Shown here piece by piece: positions 32,067 to 42,842 of a stretch of 64,000 nucleotides of DNA. A program made the position numbers and the translations under genes. Under the pieces are notes generated by a model. The model saw only the letters and a program-made list of their open reading frames with translations. It ran no database searches and was not told the DNA's origin. This DNA is from Arachis hypogaea (taxonomy: Eukaryota; Streptophyta; Magnoliopsida; Fabales; Fabaceae). The DNA is taken from the NCBI RefSeq assembly GCF_003086295.3, contig NC_092040.1, forward strand, positions 57,515,559 through 57,579,558. The letters are read 5' to 3'. Numbering within the stretch: the stretch's first letter is position 1; every line of letters begins with the position of its first letter.

Positions 32067-34246
32067 TGAATGCCAGTTTTACTGACCTTTTCTTTACTGT
32101 TTTAGGGTAGTTTCATGCATTTTCTTAGTGAATAAGGCACGTTTTGGATGAAAATACATTTACACCTTGATTCAAGCAACTATTGTGAACTTTGCATGAT
32201 TTCATGAGAATTTTGCTAGAATTGCATGATAAATTGATGATGCATAATCTCATGACTTTGGCTAGAACTTTGATGCACTTTAATTGCTTGATTTCAGGGC
32301 AAGAGAAGCAAGGAAGAACCACGTTAGTATTCACGTTAACCTAGTTAACGTGAACACTAACGTGGAATGGTAAAAAGCTTGCAACATTAATGAGAAAAGT
32401 GATCACCAATAACACCTGCGAAGCCATCCATAGCTCACGTTACTTGCCACGTTAACTAAGTTAACGTGGTAGTTAACGTAGAAGAAAAAGAGAACTCTAA
32501 CGTTAAGAGAAAACGTGAACACCAATAACGTTTTCCTCCAACGTTAGTGGTAAAAGTGAACACCACTAACGTTGGAGAACTTGGCAATGATCCACGTTAA
32601 GAGTCACGTTAACTTAGTTAACGTGAACTCTAACATGGAAGAGGAAAACAAAAGCCAACGTTAGTGACAGTCACTTTTGTCACTAACGTTGGCCCAACTA
32701 GCATTGCCTACGTTAACTTTCACGTTAAGACCATTAACGTGAAAGTTAACGTGGAGTTGAGATCAAAGAGCCAACGTTAGTGACACTCACTTTTGTCACT
32801 AACGTTGGAAGATGGCATCACTACTACGTTAAGAGCCACGTTAACTTAGTTAACATGAGTTCTAACATAGAGAATTTGGGCATTTGGAGCGTTAGTGACA
32901 AAGGTGAGTGTCACTAATGCTCCCAAAGGTGAGACACACCCACGTTAAGAGTCATGTTAGCTACACTAACGTGAACTCTAACGTAGGAACAAAAGGCACC
33001 AAGCAACGTTAATGGGAAACGTGATTTCCAATAACGTTCGCGAAGGGGTATAAGCCAACGTTATTGGGAAAAGTGAGTCCCAATAACGTTGGCCAAAAAT
33101 TGAGAAGGCAACGTTAGTGGTCACGTTAAGACCACTAACGTTAGAGTTAACATGGGTACATAAGGGTGGAACGTTAGTGGAATAAGTGAATGCCACTAAC
33201 GTTCTCGAACCCACAATGGCACTCAATGTTAATCTCACTAAATACCCAAGCCTAATTCATATTTCTTTGCAAGCTGGGCACACTAAAGATGAGAACTGCT
33301 TCAACTTAAGATCCAGAGTCCATATCCCAGACTTGAAGAACTCACTAGAAGATCAAGATGAGTAGTATATATAGGAGTAGTTTTGAACTATAGGGAAGCT
33401 TGGCACTTTTGGGAACTACTCTCTGATATTTACTTTTCTGCACTTTTAGCATGGATTCTTCTTTTCTGCCATTTTTCATTTCTAGAGCTATGAACAACTA
33501 AACCCCTTTCATTGGGTTAGGGAGCTCTGTTGTAATTTGATGGATCAATTATAGTTTTCATTCTTCTTCTTCTTTCTTTTCTCTTGATCTTACTAGAAAG
33601 CTTTTGATCTTAATTCAATTGGTTAGTTGTCTTGGAAAAGAAACTCTCCATAATTGGATCTCCTTTGAGCCTTGGAAAAGGGACGAGGAGATCATGCTAG
33701 AAATGATTTCTCATGTTGGACCAAATTGGGGTTTGGGCAGATATCAGTGACCACACTTCATCTCTTTCCACGAGCAATTAAATCAAGGAATTAGGCAATT
33801 GTTCAAGCTTAGAGAGATTGGATTGCCAAGGAATTGGGATCCAATCACTTAAGATTGCCAAGGAGATTAATGAATGCATTGATTCAGGAAGAGATGAGAA
33901 TGAACTTGATCCGGAGAATGCAACATCTCCTGAACCCAATGATTACCCCATTTCTGATCTTACCTATTCTCTTTACTTTCTGCCATTTATTTTCATGCTC
34001 ATTACCCCAAACCCCCATTTAAGGTTCTACACTTTAATTTCTGTTATTTACTTTCCATTCATTTAAATTTCTGCAAGTTCTCAATCTAAATTTTTTTTAG
34101 CTTAACTAGCATATTCTTCTAACTAAAGTTGCTTGACCAATCAATCCTTGTGGGATTCGACCTCACTCTATTGTGAGTTTTACTTGACGACAATTCGGTA
34201 TACTTGCCGAAGGGGAATTTGTTGAGAGACAAGTTTTCATGCATCA
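32067..34246 (+). repeat. 5' LTR of E3
   Basis: 2180 bp ending TGCATCA. It contains the ACGTTA/TAACGT palindrome array (32310-33215), TATA box TATATATAG near 33366, and U5 hairpin CTCAC-TCTATT-GTGAG at 34162-34177. Confidence 0.8.
32310..33215. repeat. AACGTTAGTG...CACTAACGTT palindrome array (E3 5' LTR)
   Basis: A dense array of long inverted repeats. One has 16-bp perfect arms GCCAACGTTAGTGACA (32654-32669) and its complement (32678-32693) with an 8-base loop. Another is CCACGTTAAC-TAA-GTTAACGTGG at 32447-32469. The same array recurs in the 3' LTR. Confidence 0.92.
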
Positions 34247-34252
34247 AGTTTA

Positions 34253-34271
34253 TGGCGCCGTTGCTGGCGGG
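34253..34271 (+). promoter_or_regulatory. Primer binding site, degenerate tRNA-Asp type (E3)
   Basis: TGGCGCCGTTGCTGGCGGG keeps the first 12 bases of the tRNA-Asp complement and then diverges. Confidence 0.75.
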
Positions 34272-34557
34272 ATTGATTTTGAATCAACAATGATTAAGTT
34301 TAAAGATCACTACATTGAGCATTTTTCTTTTTGTTTATTTGATTCAGTCAATTTCTTTTAGTTTGTTTTAATTTCTTCCTCACCCCCTTCACCCTCTTTA
34401 TTTTTCGTTCTTTCTTTCTTTGATAATTACAATTCTGCTCACTAACCCACTAACTGTTTGATAATTTGCATCACTCACACTAACAATTACTCTAACAAGA
34501 ATAGTTTCTTCATTTTATCTCCTGTTGTGCAATCTGTCTGTTGTATGACAGGGAGAA

Positions 34558-35130
34558 GAGAAGGAGTTTCAACATCCTTTGAAGTCCAATGGAGTCCATC
34601 CAGATGTATATAGGTTGCTCTTGTTCCCTTTTTCACTCAGGGACAAGGCATCCAAATGGCTTGAATCCTTCCCAAAGGAGAGCTTAACAAATTGGGAAGA
34701 TGTGGTGAACAAGTTTTTGGCAAGATTTTACCCTCCTCAAAGGATCAACAGGCTGAGAGCTGAGGTGCAAACTTTCAGGCAACAAGATGGTGAGACTCTT
34801 TATGAAGCATGGGAGAGGTTCAAAGACCTAACAAGAAGATGCCCACCAGAGATGTTCAATGAATGGGTTCAACTTCACATCTTCTATGAAGGTCTTTCCT
34901 ATGAGTCAAAGAAGGCTGTGGATCATTCATCAGGAGGCTCTCTAAACAAGAAGAAAACCATTGAAGAAGCCATAGATGTCATTGAAACAGTTGCTGAAAA
35001 TGACTACTTCTATGCTTCCAAAAGAAGTAACACCAGAGGAGTAATGGAGCTGAACCACATGGATGCATTGTTAGCTCAAAATAAGATGATCACCAAGTAG
35101 CTAGCATATCTTACCAAGAAGGTGGAGGAG
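34558..35130 (+). pseudogene. gag: Gag, N-terminally deleted first part (E3)
   Basis: The sequence joins the leader directly to the middle of Gag (KSNGVHPDVYRLLLFPFSLRDKASKWL), so roughly the first 100 residues seen in the relatives are missing. The core continues with FLARFYPPQRINRLRAEVQTF, GETLYEAWERFKDLTRRCPPEMF and DHSSGGSLNKKKT, then MELNHMDALLAQNKM. A TAG at 35098-35100 interrupts it, and E2 is inserted at 35130 (duplication AGGAG). ATG 34579 is simply the first in frame, not the original start. This is a capsid fragment of an Athila-type Gag. Confidence 0.85.
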
Positions 35131-36831
35131 TGGTGCGCGAAATTGTGAACAATACTTTTCACAACTCTCATAATCCCCGGTCATGAACCCCAAAAACTTG
35201 GTGTTCAATACCATGGCATTACACAACTTCGCACAACTAACCAGCAAGTGCACTGGGTCGTCCAAGTAATAAACCTTACGCGAGCAAGGGTCGATCCCAC
35301 GGAGATTGTTGGTATGAAGCAAGCTATGGTCACCTTGTAAATCTTAGTCAGGCAGACTCAAATGGATATGGTGATGAACGAAAATAACATAAAAGATAAA
35401 GATAGAGATACTTATGTAATTCATTGGTAGGAACTTCAGATAAGCGCATGAAGATGCCTTCCCTTCCGTCTCTCTGCTTTCCTACTGTCTTCATCCAATC
35501 CTTCTTACTCCTTTCCATGGCAAGCTTAAGCAAGGGTTTCACCGTTGTCAGTGGCTACCTCCCATCCTCTCAGTGAAAGCGATTGCATATGCTCTGTCAC
35601 AGCATAGCGGAATTCATCTGTCGGTTCTCAATCAGGCCGGAATAGAATCCAGTGATTCTTTTGCGTCTGTCACTAACGCCCCGCCCTCAGGAGTTTGAAG
35701 CACGTCACAGTCATTCAGTCATTGAATCCTACTCAGAATACCACAGACAAGGTTAGACCTTTCGGATTCTCTTGAATGCTGCCATCAGTTCTCGCCTATA
35801 CCACGAAGATTCTGATCTCACGGAATGGTTGGCTCGTTTGTCAGACGAGCACTCGGTTGTCAGGCGATCAACCATGCATCGTGCAATCAAGAATCCAAGA
35901 GATATTCACTAGAGCCTTAGTTGCTTGTAGAACAAGAGTGGTTGTCAGTCACCTTGTTCATAGGTGAGAATGATGATGAGTGTCACGGATCATCACATTC
36001 ATCAAGTTGAAGAACAAGTGATATCTTGGATAAAGAACAAGCGGAATTGAATGGAAGAACAATAGTAATTGCATTAATACTCGAGGTACAGCAGAGCTCC
36101 ACACCTTAATCTATGGTGTGTAGAAACTCCACCGTTGAAAATACATAAGAACAAAAGTGATCATTGGTTTCGGTACCAGAGAGGGAACCAGAAGAACCAA
36201 GATGAAAATACAATAGTAAAAGGTCCTATATATAGAGAACTAGTAGCCTAGGGTGTACAGAGATGAGTAAATGACATAAAAATCCACTTTCGGGCCCACT
36301 TGGTGTGTGCTTGGGCTGAGCAATGAAGCAATTTCGTGTAGAGACTCTTCTTGGAGTTAAACGCCAGCTTTTATGCCAGTTTGGGCGTTTAACTCCCATT
36401 TAGGTGCCAGTTCCGGCGTTTAACGCTGGAAATTCTGTAGGTGACTTTGAACGCCGGTTTGGGCCATCAAATCTTTGGCAAAGTATGAACTATCTTATAT
36501 TGCTGGAAAGCCCAGGATGTCTACTTTCCAACGCCGTTGAGAGCGCGCCAATTGGGCTTCTGTAGCTCTAGAAAATCCACTTTGAGTGCAGGGAGATCAG
36601 AATCCAACAGCATCTGCAGTCCTTTTCAGTCTCTGAATCAGATTTTTGCTCAGGTCCCTCAATTTCAGCCAGAAAATACCTGAAATCACAGAAAAACACA
36701 CAAACTCATAGTAAAGTCCAGAAAAGTGAATTTTAGCTAAAAACTAATAAAAATATACTAAGAACTCAACTAAAACTACCAAAAACATACTAAAAACAAT
36801 GCCAAAAAGTGTATAAATTATCCGCTCATCA
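35131..36831 (-). repeat. 3' LTR of E2
   Basis: TGATGAGCGG to GCGCACCA on the minus strand. TATA-like CTATATATAG at 36226-36235; U5 hairpin CCTTGC/GTAAGG type at 35274-35289 with one G-U pair; GGCGTT/AACGCC sites at about 36355-36455. Confidence 0.93.
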
Positions 36832-36869
36832 CAACACCAAACTTAAATTGTTGCTTGTCCCCAAGCAAC
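36832..36869 (-). promoter_or_regulatory. 3' hairpin and degenerate polypurine tract (E2)
   Basis: Minus strand GTTGCTTG-(GGGA)-CAAGCAAC (36850-36869) then AAGTTTGGTGTTG abutting the LTR (36832-36844), identical to E1. Confidence 0.7.
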
Positions 36870-37742
36870 TGAAAATCAAACAAGATAAAAAGAAGAGAAT
36901 ATACTATAGACTCCAAATTATCAATGAAACTAAGCTCCAAATTAGATGAGCGGGACTAGTAGCTTTTTGCCTCCGAACAGTTTTGGCACCTCACTTTATC
37001 CTTTGAAATTCAGAATGATTGGCTTCTTTAGGAACTCAGAATCCAGATAGTGTTATTGATTCTCCTAGTTAAGTATGATGATTCTTGAACACAGCTACTT
37101 ATTGAGTCTTGGCCGTGGCCCAAAGCATTCTGTCTTTCCAGTATTACCACCGGATACATACATGCCACAGACACATAATTGGGTGAACCTTTTCAGATTG
37201 TGACTCAGCTTTGCTAGAGTCCCCAATTAGAGGTGTCCAGGGTTCTTAAGCACACCCTTTTTGCCTTGGATCACAACTTTATTTCTTTCTTTTTCTTTTT
37301 TTTTCTCTTTCTCTCTCTTTTTTTTTCGTATTCACTGCTTTTTCTTGCTTCAAGAATCATTTTTATGATTTTTCAGATCCTCAGTAACATGTCTCCTTTT
37401 TCATCATTCTTTCAAGAGCCAACAATTTTAACATTCATGAACAACAAATTCAAAAGACATATGCACTGTTCAAGCATACATTCAGAAAACAAAAAGTATT
37501 GTCACCACATCGAACTAATTAAGCTAGTTTTAAAGATGAATTTGAAATCCTGTACTTCTTGTTCTTTTGTGATAAAAACAGTTTTCTTTTAAGAAAGGTG
37601 ATGGATTCATAGGACATTCATAACTTTAAGGCATAGACACTAAGACACTAATGATCATAAGACACAAACAGGGATAAACATAAAGCATAATTTTCGAAAA
37701 ACAGAAAAATAAAGAACAAGGAGATTAAAGAACGGGTCCACC
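36870..37742 (-). other. E2 3' untranslated region
   Basis: No ORF with support. One copy of the CATG..TGTGG-type motif lies near 37161-37177; the second copy found in E1 is missing through deletion. Confidence 0.6.
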
Positions 37743-38235
37743 TCAGTGATGGCGGCTTGTTCTTCCTCTTGAAGGTCTTATGGAGTGCTTGAGCTCCTCA
37801 ATGTCTCTACCTTGTCTTTGTTGCTCCTCTCTCAGTTGTCCCATGTTGGAACTCAATTCTCCTAGGGAGGTGTTCAATTGCTCCCAATAGTCTTGTGGAG
37901 GAAAGTGCATCCCTTGAGGCATCTCAGGGATCCCATGATGAGAGGGGTCTCTTGTTTGCTCCATCCTTTTCTTAGTGATGGGCTTGAGGTCATGCCTTCT
38001 CAGTTGAACTGGTTTCCCTCTTGAATCTCTCTTTTATTAAACGCCCTCTTCACAAATGTCTATGAGGACTTGGTCCAACCTTTGATCAAATTTGACCCTT
38101 CTTCATGGCCACAACTTCATAGAAGTGGTCTTGATGCATCCTTGAGATGAATCTCTCCATCTCCCTTGACTCGGAGGTGAAAGCTTTTGCCTTCCCTTTC
38201 CTCTTTTTAGAGGTTTCTCCGGCCTTGGATGCCAT
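37743..38235 (-). pseudogene. ORF3 of E2, two internal deletions
   Basis: It starts at 38235 (MASKAGETSKKRKGKAKAF) like E1 ORF3 and ends in the same glutamine-rich tail (37964-37743, QTRDPSHHGIPEMPQGMHF...). Compared with E1, the central region including the EFYAN block is gone: one deletion follows VVAMKK (about 38095), and a second joins HDLKP to ITKKRMEQ near 37975. The first also shifts the frame. The product is therefore lost, although the element inserted recently, which suggests ORF3 is not needed in cis for mobility of this copy. Confidence 0.8.
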
Positions 38236-38581
38236 AAATGGTTATGGAAAAACAAAAAGCAACGCTTTTACCACACCAAACTTAAAAGGTTTGCTCGTCC
38301 TCGAGCAAAAGAAGAAAGAAGAGAGTAGAAGAAGAAGGAATGAGGAAGAAGGGAATGGCTTTGTGTTTCGGCCATTATGGGTGGGTTTGTGTGGGAAAGT
38401 GGTTGAATTTGAATGGTGAGGTAGGAGAGGTTTTATAAAGGATGGAGGTGAGTGGTGAATGGTGAAGAAGAAGAGAGGGTGGTGGGGTTAGTGGGGATCC
38501 TGTGGGGTCCACAGATCCTTAGGTGTCAAGGAAAAGTCATCCCTGCACCAAATGGTATTCAAAAACACGTTTTGAGCCAAT

Positions 38582-38760
38582 TCTGGCGTTAAACGCCGGG
38601 CTGGTGCCCATTTCTGGCGTTTAACGCCAGGTTCTTGCCCTTTCCTGGCGTTTAACGCCAGTCTGGTGCCCTTTTCTGGCGTTAAACGCCCAGAATGGTG
38701 CCAGACTGGGCGTTAAACGCCCAACTACTAGCCTCACTGGCGTTTAAACGCCAGTGAGTT
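38582..38760 (-). repeat. GGCGTTTAACGCC palindrome array upstream of ORF3 (E2)
   Basis: Six units, several perfect (CTGGCGTTTAACGCCAG near 38617 and 38645), matching the E1 array position. Confidence 0.9.
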
Positions 38761-38894
38761 CTTCCTCCAGGGTGTGCTGTTTTTCTTCCTGTTTTGCATT
38801 CTGTTTTTGCTTTTTCAATTGATTTTGTGACTTCTCATGATCATCAACCTACAAAAAACATAAAATAACAAAGGAAAATATATAAAATATAACA

Positions 38895-38941
38895 TTAGGT
38901 TGCCTCCCAACAAGCGCTTCTTTAATGTCAGTAGCTTGACA
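38895..38941 (-). promoter_or_regulatory. Post-protease double hairpin (E2)
   Basis: Minus strand TGTCA-(AGCTAC)-TGACA, linker, TTGGG-(AGGCAA)-CCTAA. The G-U pair falls at a different stem position than in E1. Confidence 0.7.
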
Positions 38942-38959
38942 GAGGACTCTCATGGAGCC

Positions 38960-41299
38960 TCACAGATACTCAGAGCCATGTAGGAACCTCCCAACACCAA
39001 ACTTAGAGTTTGAATGTGGGGGTTCAACACCAAACTTAGAGTTTGGTTGTGGCCTCCCAACACCAAACTTAGAGTTTGACTGTGGGGGCTCTGTTTGACT
39101 CTGTTTTGAGAGAAGCTCTTCATGCTTCCTCTCCATGATGATAGAGGGATATCCTTGGGCCTTAAACACCAAGGATTCTTCATTCACTTGAATGATCAAC
39201 TCTCCTCTATCAACATCAATCACAGCCTTTGCTGTGGCTAGGAAGGGTCTGCCAAGGATGATGGATTCATCCATGCTCTTCCCAGTCTCTAGGACTATGA
39301 AATCAGTAGGGATGTAATGGTCTTCAACCTTTACCAGAACATCCTCTACAAGTCCATAGGCTTGTTTTCTTGAGTTGTCTGCCATCTCTAGTGAGATTTT
39401 TGCAACTTGCACCTCAAAGATCCCTAATTTCTCCATTACAGAGAGGGGCATGAGGTTTACACTTGATCCTAAGTCACACAAGGCCTTCTTGAAGGTCATG
39501 GTGCCTATGGTACAAGGTATAGAAAACTTCCCAGGATCCTGTCTCTTTTGAGGCAGTTTCTGCCTAGACAAGTCATTCAGTTCTTTGGTGAGCAAAGGGG
39601 GTTCATCCTCCCAAGTCTCATTTCCAAATAACTTGTCATTCAGCTTCATGATTGCTCCAAGGTAATTAGCAACTTGCTCTTCAGTGACATACTCATCCTC
39701 TTCAGAGGAAGAATACTCATCAGAGCTCATGAATGGCAGAAGTAAGTCCAATGGAATCTCTATGGTCTCAGTTTGAGCCTCAGATTCCCATGGTTCCTCA
39801 TTGGAGAACTCATTGGAGGCCAGTGGACGTCCAGTGAGGTCTTCCTCAGTGGCGTTCACTGCCTCTTCTTCCTCCCAGAATTCGGCCATGTTGATGGCCT
39901 TGCACTCTCCTTTTGGATTTTCTTCTGTATTGCTTGGGAGAGTACTAGGAGGGAGTTCAGTAATTTTCTTGCTCAGCTGACCCACTTGTCCTTCCAAGTT
40001 TCTGATGGAGGACCTTGTTTCAGTCATGAAACTTTGAGTGGTTTTGATTAGATCAGAGACCATGGTTGCTAAGTCAGAGGTATTCTGCTTAGAACTCTCT
40101 GTCTGTTGCTGAGAAGATGATGGAAAAGGCTTGCTATTGCTAAACCTGTTTCTTCCACCATTATTGTTATTGAAACCTTGTTGAGGTCTCTGTTGATCCT
40201 TCCATGAAAGACTTGGATGATTCCTCCATGAAGGATTATAGGTGTTTCCATAGGGTTCTCCCATGTAATTCACCTCTTCCATTGAAGGGTTCTCAGGATC
40301 ATAAGCTTCTTCCTCAGATGAAGCTTTCTTAGTACTGCTTGGTGCGTTTTGCATTCCAGACAGACTTTGAGAAATCATATTGACTTGTTGAGTCAATATT
40401 TTGTTCTGAGCCAATATGGCATTCAGAGTGTCAATCTCAAGAACTCCTTTCTTCTGACCAGTCCCATTGTTCACGGGATTTCTTTCAGAAGTGTACATGA
40501 ATTGGTTATTTGCAACCATTTCAATCAGTTCTTGAGCCTCAGTAGGCGTCTTCTTCAGATGAAGAGATCCTCCAGAAGAGCTATCCAAAGACATTTTGGA
40601 TAGTTCAGAGAGACCATCATAGAAAATACCTATGATGCTCCATTCAGAAAGCATGTCTGAGGGACACTTTCTGATTAATTGTTTGTATCTTTCCCAAGCT
40701 TCATAGAGGGATTCTCCATCCTTCTGTCTGAAGGTTTGGACTTCCACTCTAAGCTTACTCAATCTTTGAGGTGGAAAGAACTTTGCCAAGAAGGCATTGA
40801 CTAGCTTTTCCCAAGAGTCCAGGCTTTCTTTAGGTTGAGAATCCAACCATATTTTAGCTCTGTCTTTTACAGCAAAAGGGAATAGCATAAGTCTGTAGAC
40901 CTCAGGGTCAACCCCATTAGTCTTGACAGTGTCACAGATTTGTAAGAATTCAGTTAAAAACTGATGAGGATCTTCCAATGGAAGTCCATGGAACTTGCAA
41001 TTCTGTTACATTAGAGAAACTACTTGAGGCTTAAGCTCAAAGTTGTTTGCTCCAATGGCAGGGATAGAGATGCTTCTCCCATAAAAGTTGGGAGTAGGTG
41101 CAGTAAAGTCACCCAGCACCTTCCTTGCATTGTTGGCATTGTTGTTGTTTTCGGCTGCCATGGGTTCTTCTTGTTTAAAGATTTCTGTTAGGTCCTCTAC
41201 AGAGAGTTGTGCCTTAGCTTCTCTTAGCTTTCGCTTCAAGGTCCTTTCAGGTTCAGGGTCAGCTTCAACAAGAATGCCTTTGTCTTTGTTCCTGCTCAT
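38960..41299 (-). pseudogene. gag: Gag-aspartic protease (E2), one stop codon
   Basis: A single 780-codon frame from MSRNKDKGILVEADPEPERTL with one in-frame TAA at 41006-41008 where a CAA codon is expected. Domains in order: basic/charged N-terminus and asparagine stretch; capsid core (DPEVYRLMLFPFAVKDRAKIWL, ESLYEAWERYKQLIRKCPSDML, SGGSLHLKK); NTYNPSWRNHPSLSW; a linker; an acidic segment; protease active site DLGSS near 39475 and GRPFLATAK near 39238; then a threefold NSKFGV repeat and the stop at 38960. It lacks both a CCHC knuckle and the integrase-end module seen in C1, B1 and E3. The near-intact state fits the young insertion. Confidence 0.92.
38990..39080 (-). repeat. In-frame triple SKFGV repeat
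   Basis: Three copies of the CTCTAAGTTTGGTGTTGG-type motif form the last coding part of the gag-protease frame. Confidence 0.88.
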
Positions 41300-42817
41300 A
41301 TGAAAGAGAAGAGAACAAGAAAATGTGGAATCCTCTATGTCACAGTATAGAGATTCCTTGAGGTGTCAGAGGAAAGAAAAGTAGAAGACAGAAGTAGAAA
41401 ATTCGAACTTATCAAAGAAGAAGGAGTTCGAATTTTGCATTAAGGAATAGTGTTAGTCCATAAATAGAAGGATGTGAGAGGAGGGAAGGTAATTTTCGAA
41501 AATTAAGTAAAAGAATTTTGAAAACATTTTGAAAAACATTAATTGATTTTCGAAAATAAGAGTGGGAAAGAAATCAAGTGATTTTTGAAAAAGATTTTGA
41601 AATTAGAAGTAAAAAAGATTTGATTGAAAACTATTTTGAAAAAGATGTGATTAAAAAGATTTGATTGAAAAGTTATGGTTTTAAAAAGATATGATTGAAA
41701 AGATATGATTTGAAAACAATTTTAAAAGATTTGATTTTGAAAATAACTTGGCTATCAAGAAAAAAGATATGATCCAAACATTAAACCTTTCTCAACAGAA
41801 AAGGCAACATACTTGATTTGTTGAATCAAATCATTAATTGATAGCAAGTATCTTTGAAAAAGGAAAGAAATTGATTTTGAAAACATTTGATTGAAAAGAT
41901 ATGATTTGAAAAAGATTTGATTTTGAAAAACTTTTGAAAACTTGAAAAAAATTGATTTGAAAACAAAATCTTCCCCCTTGTGCCATCCTGGCGTTAAACG
42001 CCCAGAATGGTGCACATTCTGGCGTTTAACGCCCAAACTACTACCCTTTTGGGCGTTAAACGCCCAGCCAGGCACCCTGGCTGGCGTTTAAACGCCAGTC
42101 TGTCTTCTTCACTGGGCATTTTTGAATGCCCAGCTTTTTCTGTGTGATTCCTCTGCAGTATGTTCTGAATCTTCAATTCTCTGTATTATTGCCTTGAAAA
42201 GACACAAATTAAAAATATTTTTGGATTTTTAATAATAAGGAATAATCAAAATGCAACTAAAATCAAATAACAATGCATGCAAGACACCAAACTTAGCAGT
42301 TTGTATACTACTGACACTAACAGAATGAAAATGCATATGAGACACACAAAAACACTCAAGTCAATTGAATTTAAAGATCAGAGCACGAATATTATCAAGA
42401 ATTACTTGAGGATTCTTAAGACACATGAATGAATGCAATAAGAATAGAAACATGCAATTGATACTAAACTTAAGATGAGACTCTAGACTCAAACAAGACA
42501 TATTTTTGGATTTTATGATTTTGTAAATTTTTTTTTTGTGCTTTTTCGAAAATTAAGTGGAAAAAGGTATCAAAATTCTTAATGAGAATTCCAGGAATCA
42601 TGCAATGTTAGTCTAAAGCTTTAGTCTAAGGAAATTAGACATGGCCGGCCAAGCTTCAGCAGGACATTGCATTCAAGAGCTAAATTGATGAAGATCAATC
42701 AGCTTTGGTGATGATAAGAACATCACCTTGAAACACTAGAATTCATTCTTAAGAACTCTGAAGAAAAAATACCTAATCTAAGCAACAAGATGAACCGTCA
42801 GTTGTCCAAACTAAACA
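41300..42817 (-). other. E2 untranslated leader with palindrome array
   Basis: No ORF. GGCGTTTAACGCC units lie at 41986-42110 (four to five units); A/T-rich flanks; ACACCAAACTTA motif near 42284. Confidence 0.75.
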
Positions 42818-42836
42818 ATCCCCGGCAACGGCGCCA
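42818..42836 (-). promoter_or_regulatory. Primer binding site, tRNA-Asp (E2)
   Basis: Minus strand TGGCGCCGTTGCCGGGGAT, perfect, six bases from the LTR. Confidence 0.9.
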
Positions 42837-42842
42837 AAAACT

